A DNA stretch of 64,000 nucleotides. Source: Bacillota bacterium (lineage in GTDB: Bacteria > Bacillota > Clostridia > Lachnospirales > Lachnospiraceae). The position numbers were made by a program, and so were the translations under genes. Below the pieces are notes generated by a model. That model saw only the letters and a program-made list of their open reading frames with translations, did not search any database and had not been told where the DNA came from. This document shows positions 45,267 through 53,901 of the stretch, in pieces; the first letter of the stretch is position 1; every line of letters begins with the position of its first letter. Location of the stretch: assembly GCA_023415055.1 (NCBI GenBank), contig JAEZLZ010000078.1, positions 33,300 through 97,299 on the forward strand, written 5' to 3'.

Positions 45267-46615
45267 TGCTGTCTTTCCCTCTCTTTCAGCTCCGTTACGA
45301 TCTGATTCATCGTGTCCTCAGATAATTTATATTTTCTTCGAAAGAACAGAATGGATAACAGTAATCCTATCATAGGCAAAATGATCATAAAGATACGCAT
45401 TCCCTGCAGAGTTGCTTCTGTCTGGACCGGTGCATCGATATCCAGTTTGATCAGATCGATACCGATACCGGCGATGAGTGCGGAAAAGGCTGATGCCAGC
45501 TGAACAACAAAGGTTTGCATGGAAAAGATTACACTCTCACTTCTTTGTTTCGTCTTCCACTCACCGTAATCTACCGAATCAGCTAAGAATACCGTTGTAA
45601 GTACCGTAGCCTGGCCGAACCCAAAGTAGATGATGACTGCTGCGATGCATAAAAAGATCAGATTGTTGATCTTCAGAGTCCCCAACGCAAACAGAATGAC
45701 ATAACCAAAAATCGCAATCAGTATAGCACCGGTAAATATTTTTTTACGGTCCCACTTCTTACGAAATACCGGAAGCAGCATCATGGAAAGGATCTGTGTG
45801 GCACCTCCAACCGTACCGAAGATCCCATATAAGGCTGAATTCCCGATATCATATTTGAAGAAATACACCGCAAGCTGTGAGGTAAGATAGACGGATGCAT
45901 TAAAGATCACAATTGTAATTACGACTGCCAATGCCTGATCATTTTGGAAAAGAGCACGGAACATTTCCTTAATTCTAGGTGCATGAAGTGAAGGTTTTGT
46001 CTTCTCCTTCACATTAATCACTGTAATGATAATAGCAAGGATAAAGAATACACTGATCATACCGGCGAAGATCTGAAAACCAGTACGTTCATCTCCCTTA
46101 CCAAGAATCGGTACCAAAGCCATGGTTAAAGCAGTAGGTATCGCAAAGCCGAAGCCGGCACAGCTTCTTGCAATTACAGAGATATTCTCACGATCCTTAC
46201 TGTTTTGAGATATGGCTGGAATCATGGACCAATAGGGGATATCCATCAGGGTATAAGTAGTTCCCCACAAAATATAGGCTGCCGAAGCATAGACAAGCAA
46301 CGGGGTTCCGGTTAGTGAACGCGGTACCGCATACATTCCATATAGCGATATTGCACTCAGCACTGTTCCGATCAAGAGCCACGGACGGAATTTACCCATT
46401 CTAGTGTTGGTCTTCTCCACGATAATTCCCATAAACGGATCATTCACTGCGTCCAGGACTCTTGCTACCATAAATAAAACCCCCACGAAGGTAGCACTGA
46501 TTCCCAATACCGTATTGTAATAATACATCAGAAACCCTGATACTATGCAGTATACCATATCCTTTCCCACCGCACCCAAACCATAAGATATCTTTTCTTT
46601 TACCGTTAAGTTCAT
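45263..46615 (-). CDS. GPH-family sugar:cation symporter (melibiose-carrier-like)
   Basis: A 450-aa carrier with about 12 helices. Family marks are the N-terminal KEKISYGLGAVGKDMVY, the DAVNDPFMGIIVEKT loop after helix 2, and DIPYWSMIPAIS. It imports galactosides or other glycosides with sodium or protons. It lies between genes for a beta- and an alpha-galactoside-type hydrolase, so it probably feeds both. GAGGAG precedes the ATG; 36 bases from the GH2 stop. Confidence 0.9.
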   Translation of the reverse strand: MNLTVKEKISYGLGAVGKDMVYCIVSGFLMYYYNTVLGISATFVGVLFMVARVLDAVNDPFMGIIVEKTNTRMGKFRPWLLIGTVLSAISLYGMYAVPRSLTGTPLLVYASAAYILWGTTYTLMDIPYWSMIPAISQNSKDRENISVIARSCAGFGFAIPTALTMALVPILGKGDERTGFQIFAGMISVFFILAIIITVINVKEKTKPSLHAPRIKEMFRALFQNDQALAVVITIVIFNASVYLTSQLAVYFFKYDIGNSALYGIFGTVGGATQILSMMLLPVFRKKWDRKKIFTGAILIAIFGYVILFALGTLKINNLIFLCIAAVIIYFGFGQATVLTTVFLADSVDYGEWKTKQRSESVIFSMQTFVVQLASAFSALIAGIGIDLIKLDIDAPVQTEATLQGMRIFMIILPMIGLLLSILFFRRKYKLSEDTMNQIVTELKERERQQ

Positions 46616-46651
46616 ACTCTTCTCCTCTTTTCTTCGTAATATGATGATTGC

Positions 46652-49090
46652 TTATTCTCCGCGAACCTGTGTATAAAACAGAAGCCGATATTCTCCAAGC
46701 TGTGAGGAACGAACTGTAAGTATTCCTTCTCCAGCTATTTTTTTAGTTCTCACATAAGTACCACCCATCCCGCCCTTCAGACTGATGAAGGAAGGTCCGA
46801 TGATTTCAATGGAACCCTCTGCTTTCAGCTCCAAAGGTTCCTGATAATAAGGCAGCGTATTTCCCCATTCATCCACTGCCCGGATACGTACTGCCGCTGC
46901 GTCATAGCTTGTTTCCTCAAGAAGTTGTAAGGTATCGGGTATCATAACCAAAGAAGGTTTCTTACAAGGTGTCCTGATGATCGTTTTGACCACCTTACCC
47001 TTACGTATCGCTTCAAATCGAAAGCTGGTCAATTGACCACCCCAGCTTCCGATGTATTTATAATAGAGTCTGGTACCATCCTCCAGTGTCAGATGTTCAC
47101 GGATCATCAGCCAGGCCATCTTAAGCTTAAACCTTAGCGGAAGATTCCCCTGACCGTATTCCTTTACGGCATATAATATTTGTTTCATACTCTCTGCCGT
47201 GCCATGGCTGAAATGCTCCTCCTTTTCCAGAAGCTCCCCCACAAAATCATCAATCAAAATCGGTGGATGCTTCAAATGACTGAAGCGCTCCTTCGAAGGG
47301 AAGAATTCCTTAATCAGGATTTCATTTTTATAGACGCATATACAATCAGCATTTGTAAAGGCATATACCTTATGAATATTCCCCGCCGGATAATCACCAA
47401 TGTCCAGAGAGGTACTTAACTCAAAGACATCCGCATCCTCCTGCTGGCTGGCATATACCGCCGCAGCCAGCTTCGGATTGCGAAACATGTCCATGACTCC
47501 GTGATAGCAAATTCGGTCACCGCTGCCAAAATCCTTATGAGTATTATAATCAAACATACACCAGCCAAAGGCACCGCTGATCTCCTCCTGTGCAAAAAGG
47601 GCGTCGAGAACCCTGGCATGCCTTAGCGCATGCTCTAGCCGATGAGGTTCATCATCAAAGGTCTTTGTCGGGAACATATGCCCATTGAATTCCGTGACCA
47701 GATAAGGCGCCGAGGTCTCTGAGGTTATCTCCTTCATCTTGCTTAGTCCGGGATTCGTTCCATTATGAAGAAAATCATTATAGGTATAGACATCCTCTAG
47801 CAGCTTGCTCTTCTGAAGATATCGAACCCCTCCGGTCTGCCTGGCCGGATCCAGTTCTCTCGCCAGCCGGTTCGTCCTTTCATAGAATTCATCATCATCC
47901 TGGGACTCATTTATTCGAACTCCCCATAGGATAATGGATGGATGATTGCGGTATTGCAATACCATCTCCTCCACCTGATGGACCGCTTTTTCCTTCCATT
48001 CTTGATCTCCGATATGCTGCCAGCCCGGTATTTCGGTAAAAACCAGGAGTCCCAATTCATCACACCGATCCAGAAAATATCTGGACTGCGGATAATGGGA
48101 GGTCCGAACCGCATTCACCCCAAGCTCGTATTTTAAGATCTCTGCATCTCTTTGCTGCTGTCTCTTCGGCATAGCATATCCCACATAGGGAAAGCTCTGA
48201 TGGCGGTTTAATCCGATCAGCTTCAGCTTATGACGGTTCAAATAGAAGCCATCCTGTTTGAATTCACAGGTACGAAATCCAAATCGAAGTTCCTTTCTGT
48301 CGACTACTGATTCACACATCCCGTCGGACAACAATTCCAGCTTGAGATAGTATAAAACCGGGTGCTCCGGCTCCCATTCCTCAACACCCTCCACCAAAAA
48401 GCTTAACTTTAGAGATCTATCGAGGGTAGGGCAGTTGTTTTGATAAATCAACTTCCCCTTCGCATCAATTACCGAATATTTAAGACTTAAGTTCTTCCAA
48501 AGCTTTGTGTTATCCGGCTCCTCTCCTCCCAAGGTGATCCATAGCTGTACTTCTTTTTGCGTAAGAACGGCACCTTTAGCGTCATTCGTCATGATATAGG
48601 CATCCTCTATGAAAGTAGGTTCTTTCACTTCTAGGCTTACCTCCCGGTAGATGCCCCCGTAGGTCATATAGTCTATGACATTTCCAAAGGGTGGAAGATT
48701 ATTGCTTTCTCTGCTGTCTACGATGACCGCAATTACATTATCCTCTCCCGGCTTGAGATATGGTGTCAGATCGGCACGAAAGGCCGTATATCCCCCTTCA
48801 TGAGTCATCACATAGTGACCGTTTATATATACGACAGCAACATGACCGATTGCTTCAAAACAGAGATATATCAGCTTATTCCTCCATTCCTGTCTTGCAA
48901 AGAAATGGCGTCGGTAACAGCTGACAAATTGATAGCATTCTTCATCAAAATAGTGATAAGGGGTCACTCGATTTGTATGGGGCAGACTGACCTGATCAAA
49001 TTTGCTGTCATCATAATCCGGTACAACCATCTCCTCACGCCCGCTTTCACTATAAAGCCAATCATAATTAAGATTTATACTTTCTGTCAT
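46652..49090 (-). CDS. GH2-family glycosidase (beta-galactosidase-like)
   Basis: An 812-aa enzyme with sugar-binding, Ig-like and barrel domains of GH2. LIYLCFEAIGHVAVVYINGH and the jelly-roll YGGIYREVSLEV mark the N-terminal part; GLNRHQSFPYVGYAMP and AVRTSHYPQS the barrel. Acid/base glutamate is in WGVRINESQDD and the nucleophile in LVTEFNGHMF. Substrate may be a beta-galactoside, but related GH2 enzymes act on glucuronides or mannosides. No signal peptide. Operon partner of the symporter, following tetR by 12 bases. Confidence 0.85.
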   Translation of the reverse strand: MTESINLNYDWLYSESGREEMVVPDYDDSKFDQVSLPHTNRVTPYHYFDEECYQFVSCYRRHFFARQEWRNKLIYLCFEAIGHVAVVYINGHYVMTHEGGYTAFRADLTPYLKPGEDNVIAVIVDSRESNNLPPFGNVIDYMTYGGIYREVSLEVKEPTFIEDAYIMTNDAKGAVLTQKEVQLWITLGGEEPDNTKLWKNLSLKYSVIDAKGKLIYQNNCPTLDRSLKLSFLVEGVEEWEPEHPVLYYLKLELLSDGMCESVVDRKELRFGFRTCEFKQDGFYLNRHKLKLIGLNRHQSFPYVGYAMPKRQQQRDAEILKYELGVNAVRTSHYPQSRYFLDRCDELGLLVFTEIPGWQHIGDQEWKEKAVHQVEEMVLQYRNHPSIILWGVRINESQDDDEFYERTNRLARELDPARQTGGVRYLQKSKLLEDVYTYNDFLHNGTNPGLSKMKEITSETSAPYLVTEFNGHMFPTKTFDDEPHRLEHALRHARVLDALFAQEEISGAFGWCMFDYNTHKDFGSGDRICYHGVMDMFRNPKLAAAVYASQQEDADVFELSTSLDIGDYPAGNIHKVYAFTNADCICVYKNEILIKEFFPSKERFSHLKHPPILIDDFVGELLEKEEHFSHGTAESMKQILYAVKEYGQGNLPLRFKLKMAWLMIREHLTLEDGTRLYYKYIGSWGGQLTSFRFEAIRKGKVVKTIIRTPCKKPSLVMIPDTLQLLEETSYDAAAVRIRAVDEWGNTLPYYQEPLELKAEGSIEIIGPSFISLKGGMGGTYVRTKKIAGEGILTVRSSQLGEYRLLFYTQVRGE

Positions 49091-49102
49091 AGGAGCTCCT
49101 TT

Positions 49103-49669
49103 CTATTCTCTCTCTTTCATCACTCCATGAATCAGGATATCAAGCATCTGATTCAATGCGTCCTCATAATCAATTCGGTTATCAATCAGGACCGACCGGC
49201 TTAAGTAATATTCAATTGTTCCGGTAAACATCGCCTGAAACACAGGAAGACTGATCCGCCGTATTCTTCCTTCCTCCATCGCTTGCTCCATAATCAAAAA
49301 GGTAGCGTCCCAGTCCGTCTCCAGCCGGCTCTCAATCTTTGCATAGATGCGGGGAAATTTATCCTTCAAGCCGATCAGTTTTCGAAAATCAATCGTTTTA
49401 TATCTCTCCGGCATAACAATCAGAATTTTTCTGAGTTTATCGATAATATCAAGAGTATCATCCTCCAGTATCTCCTTCTCACTCTGCTTAATCGCGGCAA
49501 ATACTGTATCGACCGCTTCAATGAACAACGCTTCCTTTTCCTGAACCACTGTATAAAGGGTTCTCTTACTGATTCCCATATGCTTCGCTACGTCATCCAT
49601 CGTGAATTTAAGTCCTTTTTCATTAAACTCCTCAATAACTGCATCGATAATCTTGTCCTTTAGTTCCAT
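49103..49669 (-). CDS. TetR-family transcription regulator
   Basis: A 188-aa regulator. The N-terminal helix-turn-helix is typical: DDVAKHMGISKRTLYTVVQEKEALF (split in two helices, about residues 24-48). The C-terminal ligand domain is unassigned. As first gene of the galactoside operon it probably represses it and itself, responding to a sugar or related molecule. GGAAGGG precedes the ATG. No clear palindromic operator was found upstream apart from the terminator stem at 49733. Confidence 0.85.
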   Translation of the reverse strand: MELKDKIIDAVIEEFNEKGLKFTMDDVAKHMGISKRTLYTVVQEKEALFIEAVDTVFAAIKQSEKEILEDDTLDIIDKLRKILIVMPERYKTIDFRKLIGLKDKFPRIYAKIESRLETDWDATFLIMEQAMEEGRIRRISLPVFQAMFTGTIEYYLSRSVLIDNRIDYEDALNQMLDILIHGVMKERE

Positions 49670-49732
49670 GAATATCCCTTCCGTTTTGTAATCTATTCCA
49701 TAGCAAAACTATCTTTTAAAAGTAATTAACAT

Positions 49733-49772
49733 AATAAAACCAGAAAACTATTTTTAGTTTTCTGGTTTTATT
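49733..49772. terminator. Bidirectional terminator, QueG-like gene / tetR
   Basis: AATAAAACCAGAAAACT-ATTTTT-AGTTTTCTGGTTTTATT: perfect 17-bp stem with A and T flanks. It ends the QueG-like gene and lies upstream of tetR. Confidence 0.88.
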
Positions 49773-49798
49773 ATACTACTCACAAAATAGAAAATCAA

Positions 49799-50698
49799 TT
49801 ACTTCTTTTCCAGTAACATCCTTAAATTCCGTGGTATTGCTTCCAGCCAATCGTCCAGGCCCAGTAATTTGGTTCTCCTCTTCATCGAATCCGAAAAGCT
49901 GTCGTAAGGTGCTCCGGACAGGAGCATTCCGGTCTCTTCTTCGTTGAATACGACGGTCCGAAGGACATTCTCCCGATACTCCTGATTCATCGGACAGATC
50001 TCCTGACAGCGAAGGCAGTCATACATTGTATGATGGATGGAAGGTGCAAGCCAATCCGGAAACTCACCGGGCATCTCATTTATAGCCGAGAGGCATCTCT
50101 GATTGTCAATCAGGTATCGGTCCTTTCGAATCGCTTGCGTCGGGCAGTGATGAATGCAGGCTGAACAAGAGATACAGGAAGCAGCTATGGTTACCGGTCT
50201 CCACTGTCCCTCAGAGCAGGGCAGATCCGTAAAAAAGGCATCATAGGAAAAATAACTTCCTAAGCCGTCAATATAAGTGATATTATTTTTTCCATAAACC
50301 GCAAATCCGCTCTGTACCGCCAGTCTCTTTAACGGAAGATTGGTTGAATGGCAGCAATGATAACCTTGATCCGTAAGATACTGAGTGATTCGATTTCCAG
50401 CGATATCAAAATCCGGCTTCACCAGACTTAAGGTTTTATGGATCGTCCCCTGGTAGTTAAGCTCCACCTCAGCATGAGCAGGATGGGATAATGCTACAAG
50501 CAGGATGCTTCTTATCTCAAAGCCCGCCTCAGGTAAGTCAAAGTGATACAGCTCATTAACAATCCAGCGTTGAAATCCGTTCAATTCCTCTTCTTCTTTA
50601 AAACTGTTAAGCTCATCCTTCAGGTTCTGCAACCGTTTCACTGGTATCAGAATCAGTTTATTCCCCTGCTCCTCGAACTCTTGCAATAACTGTTTCAT
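49799..50698 (-). CDS. QueG-like 4Fe-4S protein
   Basis: A 299-aa protein with two clustered iron-sulfur motifs: CISCSACIHHCP near 173-184 and CLRCQEICPMN near 229-239. The middle (LPLKRLAVQSGFAVYGKNNI) is the QueG-type segment that precedes the clusters. Epoxyqueuosine reductase converts epoxyqueuosine to queuosine in tRNA using cobalamin, but this protein is shorter than QueG (about 375 aa) and lacks its HEAT-type C terminus. It belongs to a paralogous group in Clostridia of unproven function. GGGAGGAAC precedes the ATG. Confidence 0.75.
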   Translation of the reverse strand: MKQLLQEFEEQGNKLILIPVKRLQNLKDELNSFKEEEELNGFQRWIVNELYHFDLPEAGFEIRSILLVALSHPAHAEVELNYQGTIHKTLSLVKPDFDIAGNRITQYLTDQGYHCCHSTNLPLKRLAVQSGFAVYGKNNITYIDGLGSYFSYDAFFTDLPCSEGQWRPVTIAASCISCSACIHHCPTQAIRKDRYLIDNQRCLSAINEMPGEFPDWLAPSIHHTMYDCLRCQEICPMNQEYRENVLRTVVFNEEETGMLLSGAPYDSFSDSMKRRTKLLGLDDWLEAIPRNLRMLLEKK

Positions 50699-50887
50699 CT
50701 TATCGTTCCTCCCTCAACATTTCGAATATATGTTCTGTTTCCATAATAATACACTTCGATGGAAATATCAACTACTTCCTGACACATTCCTGTGTTTCTA
50801 CGCAGAAGTTCATGCTTAAATAAAAGGTTCGCCATAGAGGGTGCTTTATTATTTTATAGGACCACTATGAAATTTGGCCCGCCGGTA

Positions 50888-50916
50888 AGTGTGGTCCAGC
50901 TTCGCTGGACCACACT
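50888..50916. repeat. Interspersed hairpin, GGTCCAGC family, copy 1
   Basis: AGTGTGGTCCAGC-TTC-GCTGGACCACACT: perfect 13-bp stem. Its left part with flank (CGGTAAGTGTGGTCCAGCTT) recurs at 62819 with two or three changes. The rest of 50699-50979 holds only a terminator. Confidence 0.75.
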
Positions 50917-50921
50917 GCACA

Positions 50922-50961
50922 TAAAAAAGGTACTCATCAGCCGCAGCCAATGAGTACCTTT
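50922..50961 (-). terminator. Terminator of ilvC
   Basis: Minus strand AAAGGTACTCAT pairs with ATGAGTACCTTT and runs into TTTATG. Located 20 bases after the ilvC stop. Confidence 0.88.
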
Positions 50962-50979
50962 CTTAATCTATGTCGTTGA

Positions 50980-51990
50980 TTAGTTATTTATTAATTTTGC
51001 CTTATTGGTCCAGCTCATCATCTTACGAAGCTCTGTTCCAACCTTCTCTAATTGATGCTCTGACTCTATTCTTCTCTTTGCGTTAAAGTTCGGGCAGCCA
51101 ACCTGATTCTCAAGTAACCAGTTACGAGCAAAGGTACCATCCTGGATATCGGTTAAGATCTGCTTCATCGTTGCCTTTGTCTCAGCCGTAATGATCTTGG
51201 AACCGGTAATGTAATCACCATATTCTGCCGTGTTAGAGATGGAATATCTCATACCTGCAAAACCGCTCTCATTGATCAGATCAACAATCAGCTTCATCTC
51301 GTGGATACACTCAAAATAAGCGCTTTCCGGCTCATAGCCTGCTTCTACCAAGGTCTCGAAGCCTGCTTTCATCAATGCAGTAACACCGCCACAAAGAACT
51401 GCCTGCTCACCAAAAAGGTCTGTCTCGGTCTCTTCACGGAAGGTAGTCTGAAGTACACCGGCTCTTGCTCCACCGATTGCAAGTGCATAGGCAAGACCAA
51501 GTTCATGCGCTTTACCGGTGGCATTCTGATGTACTGCGATCAGACAGGGAACACCGCGTCCTTCCTGATACTGGCTTCTTACTGTATGTCCGGGACCCTT
51601 TGGAGCAATCATTAATACGTCAACATCAGCCGGAGGGAGGATCTGACCGAAATGAATGCTAAAGCCGTGTGCAAACATTAAAGCATTACCTGGCTCAAGA
51701 TTCGGAGCGATGGATTCATTATACATTTTAGCCTGCTTCTCATCATTGATCAGGATCATGATGATATCAGCTCTCTTTGCTGCTTCTGCCGCTGTATATA
51801 CTTCAAAGCCTGCTGCCTCTGCCTTAGCCCATGATTTGCTGCCTTCATACAGACCGATAATCACATGCACTCCAGACTCCTTTGCATTCAAGGCATGTGC
51901 ATGTCCCTGGCTGCCGTAACCGATGACAGCTACTGTCTTTCCCTCTAATAATGAAAGGTTACAATCCTGTTGATAATAAATCTTAGCCAT
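50980..51990 (-). CDS. ilvC: Ketol-acid reductoisomerase (class I)
   Basis: A 336-aa enzyme that isomerises and reduces acetolactate or acetohydroxybutyrate in valine, leucine and isoleucine synthesis. The Rossmann motif is VIGYGSQGHAHALN; metal ligands lie in the C-terminal ETETDLFGEQ. The loop choosing the cofactor reads GLYEGSKSW where most NADPH enzymes have an arginine after the leucine. It follows ilvN by 153 bases of hairpin-rich RNA with an unusual Shine-Dalgarno arrangement. AGGAGGAT precedes the ATG. Confidence 0.95.
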   Translation of the reverse strand: MAKIYYQQDCNLSLLEGKTVAVIGYGSQGHAHALNAKESGVHVIIGLYEGSKSWAKAEAAGFEVYTAAEAAKRADIIMILINDEKQAKMYNESIAPNLEPGNALMFAHGFSIHFGQILPPADVDVLMIAPKGPGHTVRSQYQEGRGVPCLIAVHQNATGKAHELGLAYALAIGGARAGVLQTTFREETETDLFGEQAVLCGGVTALMKAGFETLVEAGYEPESAYFECIHEMKLIVDLINESGFAGMRYSISNTAEYGDYITGSKIITAETKATMKQILTDIQDGTFARNWLLENQVGCPNFNAKRRIESEHQLEKVGTELRKMMSWTNKAKLINN

Positions 51991-51994
51991 AAAA

Positions 51995-52030
51995 ATCCTC
52001 CTTGTTTATTTAGGAGGATCTTATCCTCCT
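51995..52030 (-). promoter_or_regulatory. Shine-Dalgarno / anti-Shine-Dalgarno / decoy triplet before ilvC
   Basis: Three exact 8-base units on the minus strand: AGGAGGAT (52030-52023), ATCCTCCT (52019-52012) and AGGAGGAT (52002-51995, the ilvC ribosome binding site). The middle can pair with either neighbour: with the upstream decoy (3-base loop) the site is free; with the downstream copy (9-base loop) it is hidden. Confidence 0.7.
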
Positions 52031-52042
52031 TTTCATTGTTTT

Positions 52043-52135
52043 GGAGATTTTGTTCTCCTTAAATTATGTTCCTGAGGTTTTCACCCCTGATATATTCGGA
52101 GAATTAAGCTTCTCCGATAACGCCTGCTTTGCAGG
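52043..52135 (-). promoter_or_regulatory. Hairpin series in the ilvN-ilvC spacer
   Basis: On the transcript in order: CCTGC-AAA-GCAGG (52135-52123), TCGGAGAA...TTCTCCGA (52117-52096), a weak GGGG...CCTC pairing near 52085, and GGAGA...TCTCC (52058-52043), all before the octamer triplet. None has a T tract, so they look like structure rather than terminators. Confidence 0.6.
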
Positions 52136-52143
52136 TTTATTTC

Positions 52144-52647
52144 TTAATCATTAAAATCAGCAATATCTCCGGAGCCTCTGGTCAGACCGGTTATTCCGGT
52201 ACGCCCCAATTCCTTAATGGTATACGGTTCCAACAAATTGATAAAAGCATCAATCTTATCCTGATTACCGGTAAGCTCAATCATCAGAGATTCCAGAGCA
52301 ACATCAACAATCTTAGCACGGAAGATATCCGCTATGGAGATAATTGCCTGACGATCCTTCTCTGCTGCTGCCACCTTCACCAGAACCAATTCTCTGGTCA
52401 CGGACTCGCCCTGTGCTAATTCCTTTATCTCGATGACATCCTCCAGCTTTTGCAGTTGCTTTCTGATCTGCTCCAGAATCTGGTCATCTCCATGCGCCAT
52501 TATGGTCATTCTTGAGATAGCAGGATCCTGAGTTTCACCAACGGTTAAGCTGTCAATATTATAGCCTCTCCTGCTGAATAATCCCGATACTCGGCTTAAA
52601 ACACCGGCGGTGTTATCAACCAGAACAGATAATACTATTCTCTTCAT
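52144..52647 (-). CDS. ilvN: Acetolactate synthase regulatory (small) subunit
   Basis: A 167-aa protein with an N-terminal ACT domain (VLSVLVDNTAGVLSRVSGLF and YNIDSLTVGETQ) and the usual second ACT-like half. It binds the large subunit IlvB and gives valine feedback. The large subunit gene is not adjacent, which is unusual since ilvB normally precedes ilvN. GAGGAG before the ATG. Expressed from a near-consensus promoter and leader, and followed by ilvC. Confidence 0.93.
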   Translation of the reverse strand: MKRIVLSVLVDNTAGVLSRVSGLFSRRGYNIDSLTVGETQDPAISRMTIMAHGDDQILEQIRKQLQKLEDVIEIKELAQGESVTRELVLVKVAAAEKDRQAIISIADIFRAKIVDVALESLMIELTGNQDKIDAFINLLEPYTIKELGRTGITGLTRGSGDIADFND

Positions 52648-52692
52648 AGCATGCTCCTCTCTCTATGTATTGCTTGATTTGTGCCCTAGCTT

Positions 52693-52728
52693 ATAAGAAA
52701 AGCCCGTCACCACAGGACACTCTGTAAT
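52693..52728 (-). terminator. Hairpin in the ilvN leader (possible attenuator)
   Basis: Minus strand AGCCCCATTACAG pairs with CTGTGGTGACGGGCT (two G-U pairs) and is followed by TTTTCTTAT. It is about 40 bases after the transcript start and 50 before ilvN. No leader peptide start codon lies ahead of it, so classic attenuation is not evident. Confidence 0.6.
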
Positions 52729-52775
52729 GGGGCTGCTGTTGCTGTATAAAAAGTAAGTCTATTAAGTTGTAAGTT

Positions 52776-52804
52776 ATTGTATCAACAACATCCCTATTTG
52801 TCAA
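52776..52804 (-). promoter_or_regulatory. Promoter of ilvN-ilvC
   Basis: Minus strand TTGACA, 17-base spacer, TACAAT. Near-consensus, with an A/T-rich upstream region. Confidence 0.85.
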
Positions 52805-52863
52805 GTACTGATGGGTAGCACTTTGCAGAAAATTTTTATTGGTTTAAATCGCTAAAGTGAATG

Positions 52864-52940
52864 TATAAAAATTCAAAAAAATGACTAGGAGATTGCATCG
52901 GTTTTCCTTCAAAACAGGTCCGCTGAAAGCTCCCAGTCAC
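52864..52940 (-). terminator. Long-loop terminator after the GT2 pair
   Basis: Minus strand TGACTGGGAG pairs with CTCCTAGTCA over a loop of about 45 bases, then seven T residues. It begins right after the stop of the second glycosyltransferase gene. Confidence 0.6.
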
Positions 52941-52941
52941 C

Positions 52942-53871
52942 TCATATAATAATAAATAATCCGACATTACGTATAAACCCAGTTTTAAAAAAGCCATAGT
53001 GAAGAAGGAGAAGGCGACGTTCAAGAAAGCTTGTTCTCGGTAATCCTGCAAAATGAGACAGTATCTCTTGCTGCTTCTTCGGTAACGTATCGCCATACAG
53101 ACTAAGGAACTCGTTCGCCTGTTCGTAGCATTGTGTTAATGCTTCTCGTTGCTTAATCAAATTGGACATCCTATTCTTTACATAAGTATGGAAACCAGTG
53201 TCTCCAACTACATTACCGCTATGCTGACGATACAATAAGGTACCTTCCCGAACATACCCAATCTTCCCGTAGGAAGCTGCAATCAGTGCAAGCCACCAGT
53301 CATGATATCTTGCCTTCTGCGGTAGTGGCCTGCTTTGCAATACTCTTCGTAGCGCAGCATTTACCATAACGGTACATCCGATCAGTTTGTTTTCCATTAA
53401 GAGATGGGGCAGATCCGTCTTGCAGGGATTTAGATGCCCGGAGCAGAAAAATGATGCATTCAGTGTATTAAGGTTCTGATCCACCACGACAGCATCTGTG
53501 AATACCGCGAGTGGCGTCACCTTCCCAAGCTGAGCCTCCATGTGCCTCATGCGTTTTAAGGTCACAGCAGCCTTGTCGGGCTTCCACACATCATCCTGGT
53601 CACTAAACATAATATAATCTGCTGTCGTTAAAGACAAGGCATGAATAAAATTCATCCGATGTCCCAGATTCACTTCGTTCAACTTTACATGAATCTTCTC
53701 GGGATACCGACTTTCATATTCTCTAAGGATACTTACGGTTTGATCGGCTGAGCCATCATCATAGATAAACAGTTCAAAATCCTGATAAGAAGATGCCAGA
53801 ATAGATTCCACCTGTTCTCTTACATATTTTTCGCCATTATAAGTAGCCATGATAATTGCAATTGTACTCAT
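52942..53871 (-). CDS. GT2 family glycosyltransferase
   Basis: A 309-aa GT-A enzyme. It opens with TIAIIMATYNGEKYVREQ and has the nucleotide-sugar motifs DDGSADQT (about 38-45) and SDQDDVW (about 91-97). The C-terminal part shows the HDWWLALIA motif of rhamnosyl-type transferases and one hydrophobic end. It probably adds a sugar to a cell-wall polysaccharide or glycan on the inner face of the membrane. Second gene of a pair with the GT2 gene 30 bases upstream. Confidence 0.88.
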   Translation of the reverse strand: MSTIAIIMATYNGEKYVREQVESILASSYQDFELFIYDDGSADQTVSILREYESRYPEKIHVKLNEVNLGHRMNFIHALSLTTADYIMFSDQDDVWKPDKAAVTLKRMRHMEAQLGKVTPLAVFTDAVVVDQNLNTLNASFFCSGHLNPCKTDLPHLLMENKLIGCTVMVNAALRRVLQSRPLPQKARYHDWWLALIAASYGKIGYVREGTLLYRQHSGNVVGDTGFHTYVKNRMSNLIKQREALTQCYEQANEFLSLYGDTLPKKQQEILSHFAGLPRTSFLERRLLLLHYGFFKTGFIRNVGLFIII

Positions 53872-53901
53872 ATTATCCCTCTCTTACCGGTTATGTGAGA
53901 A

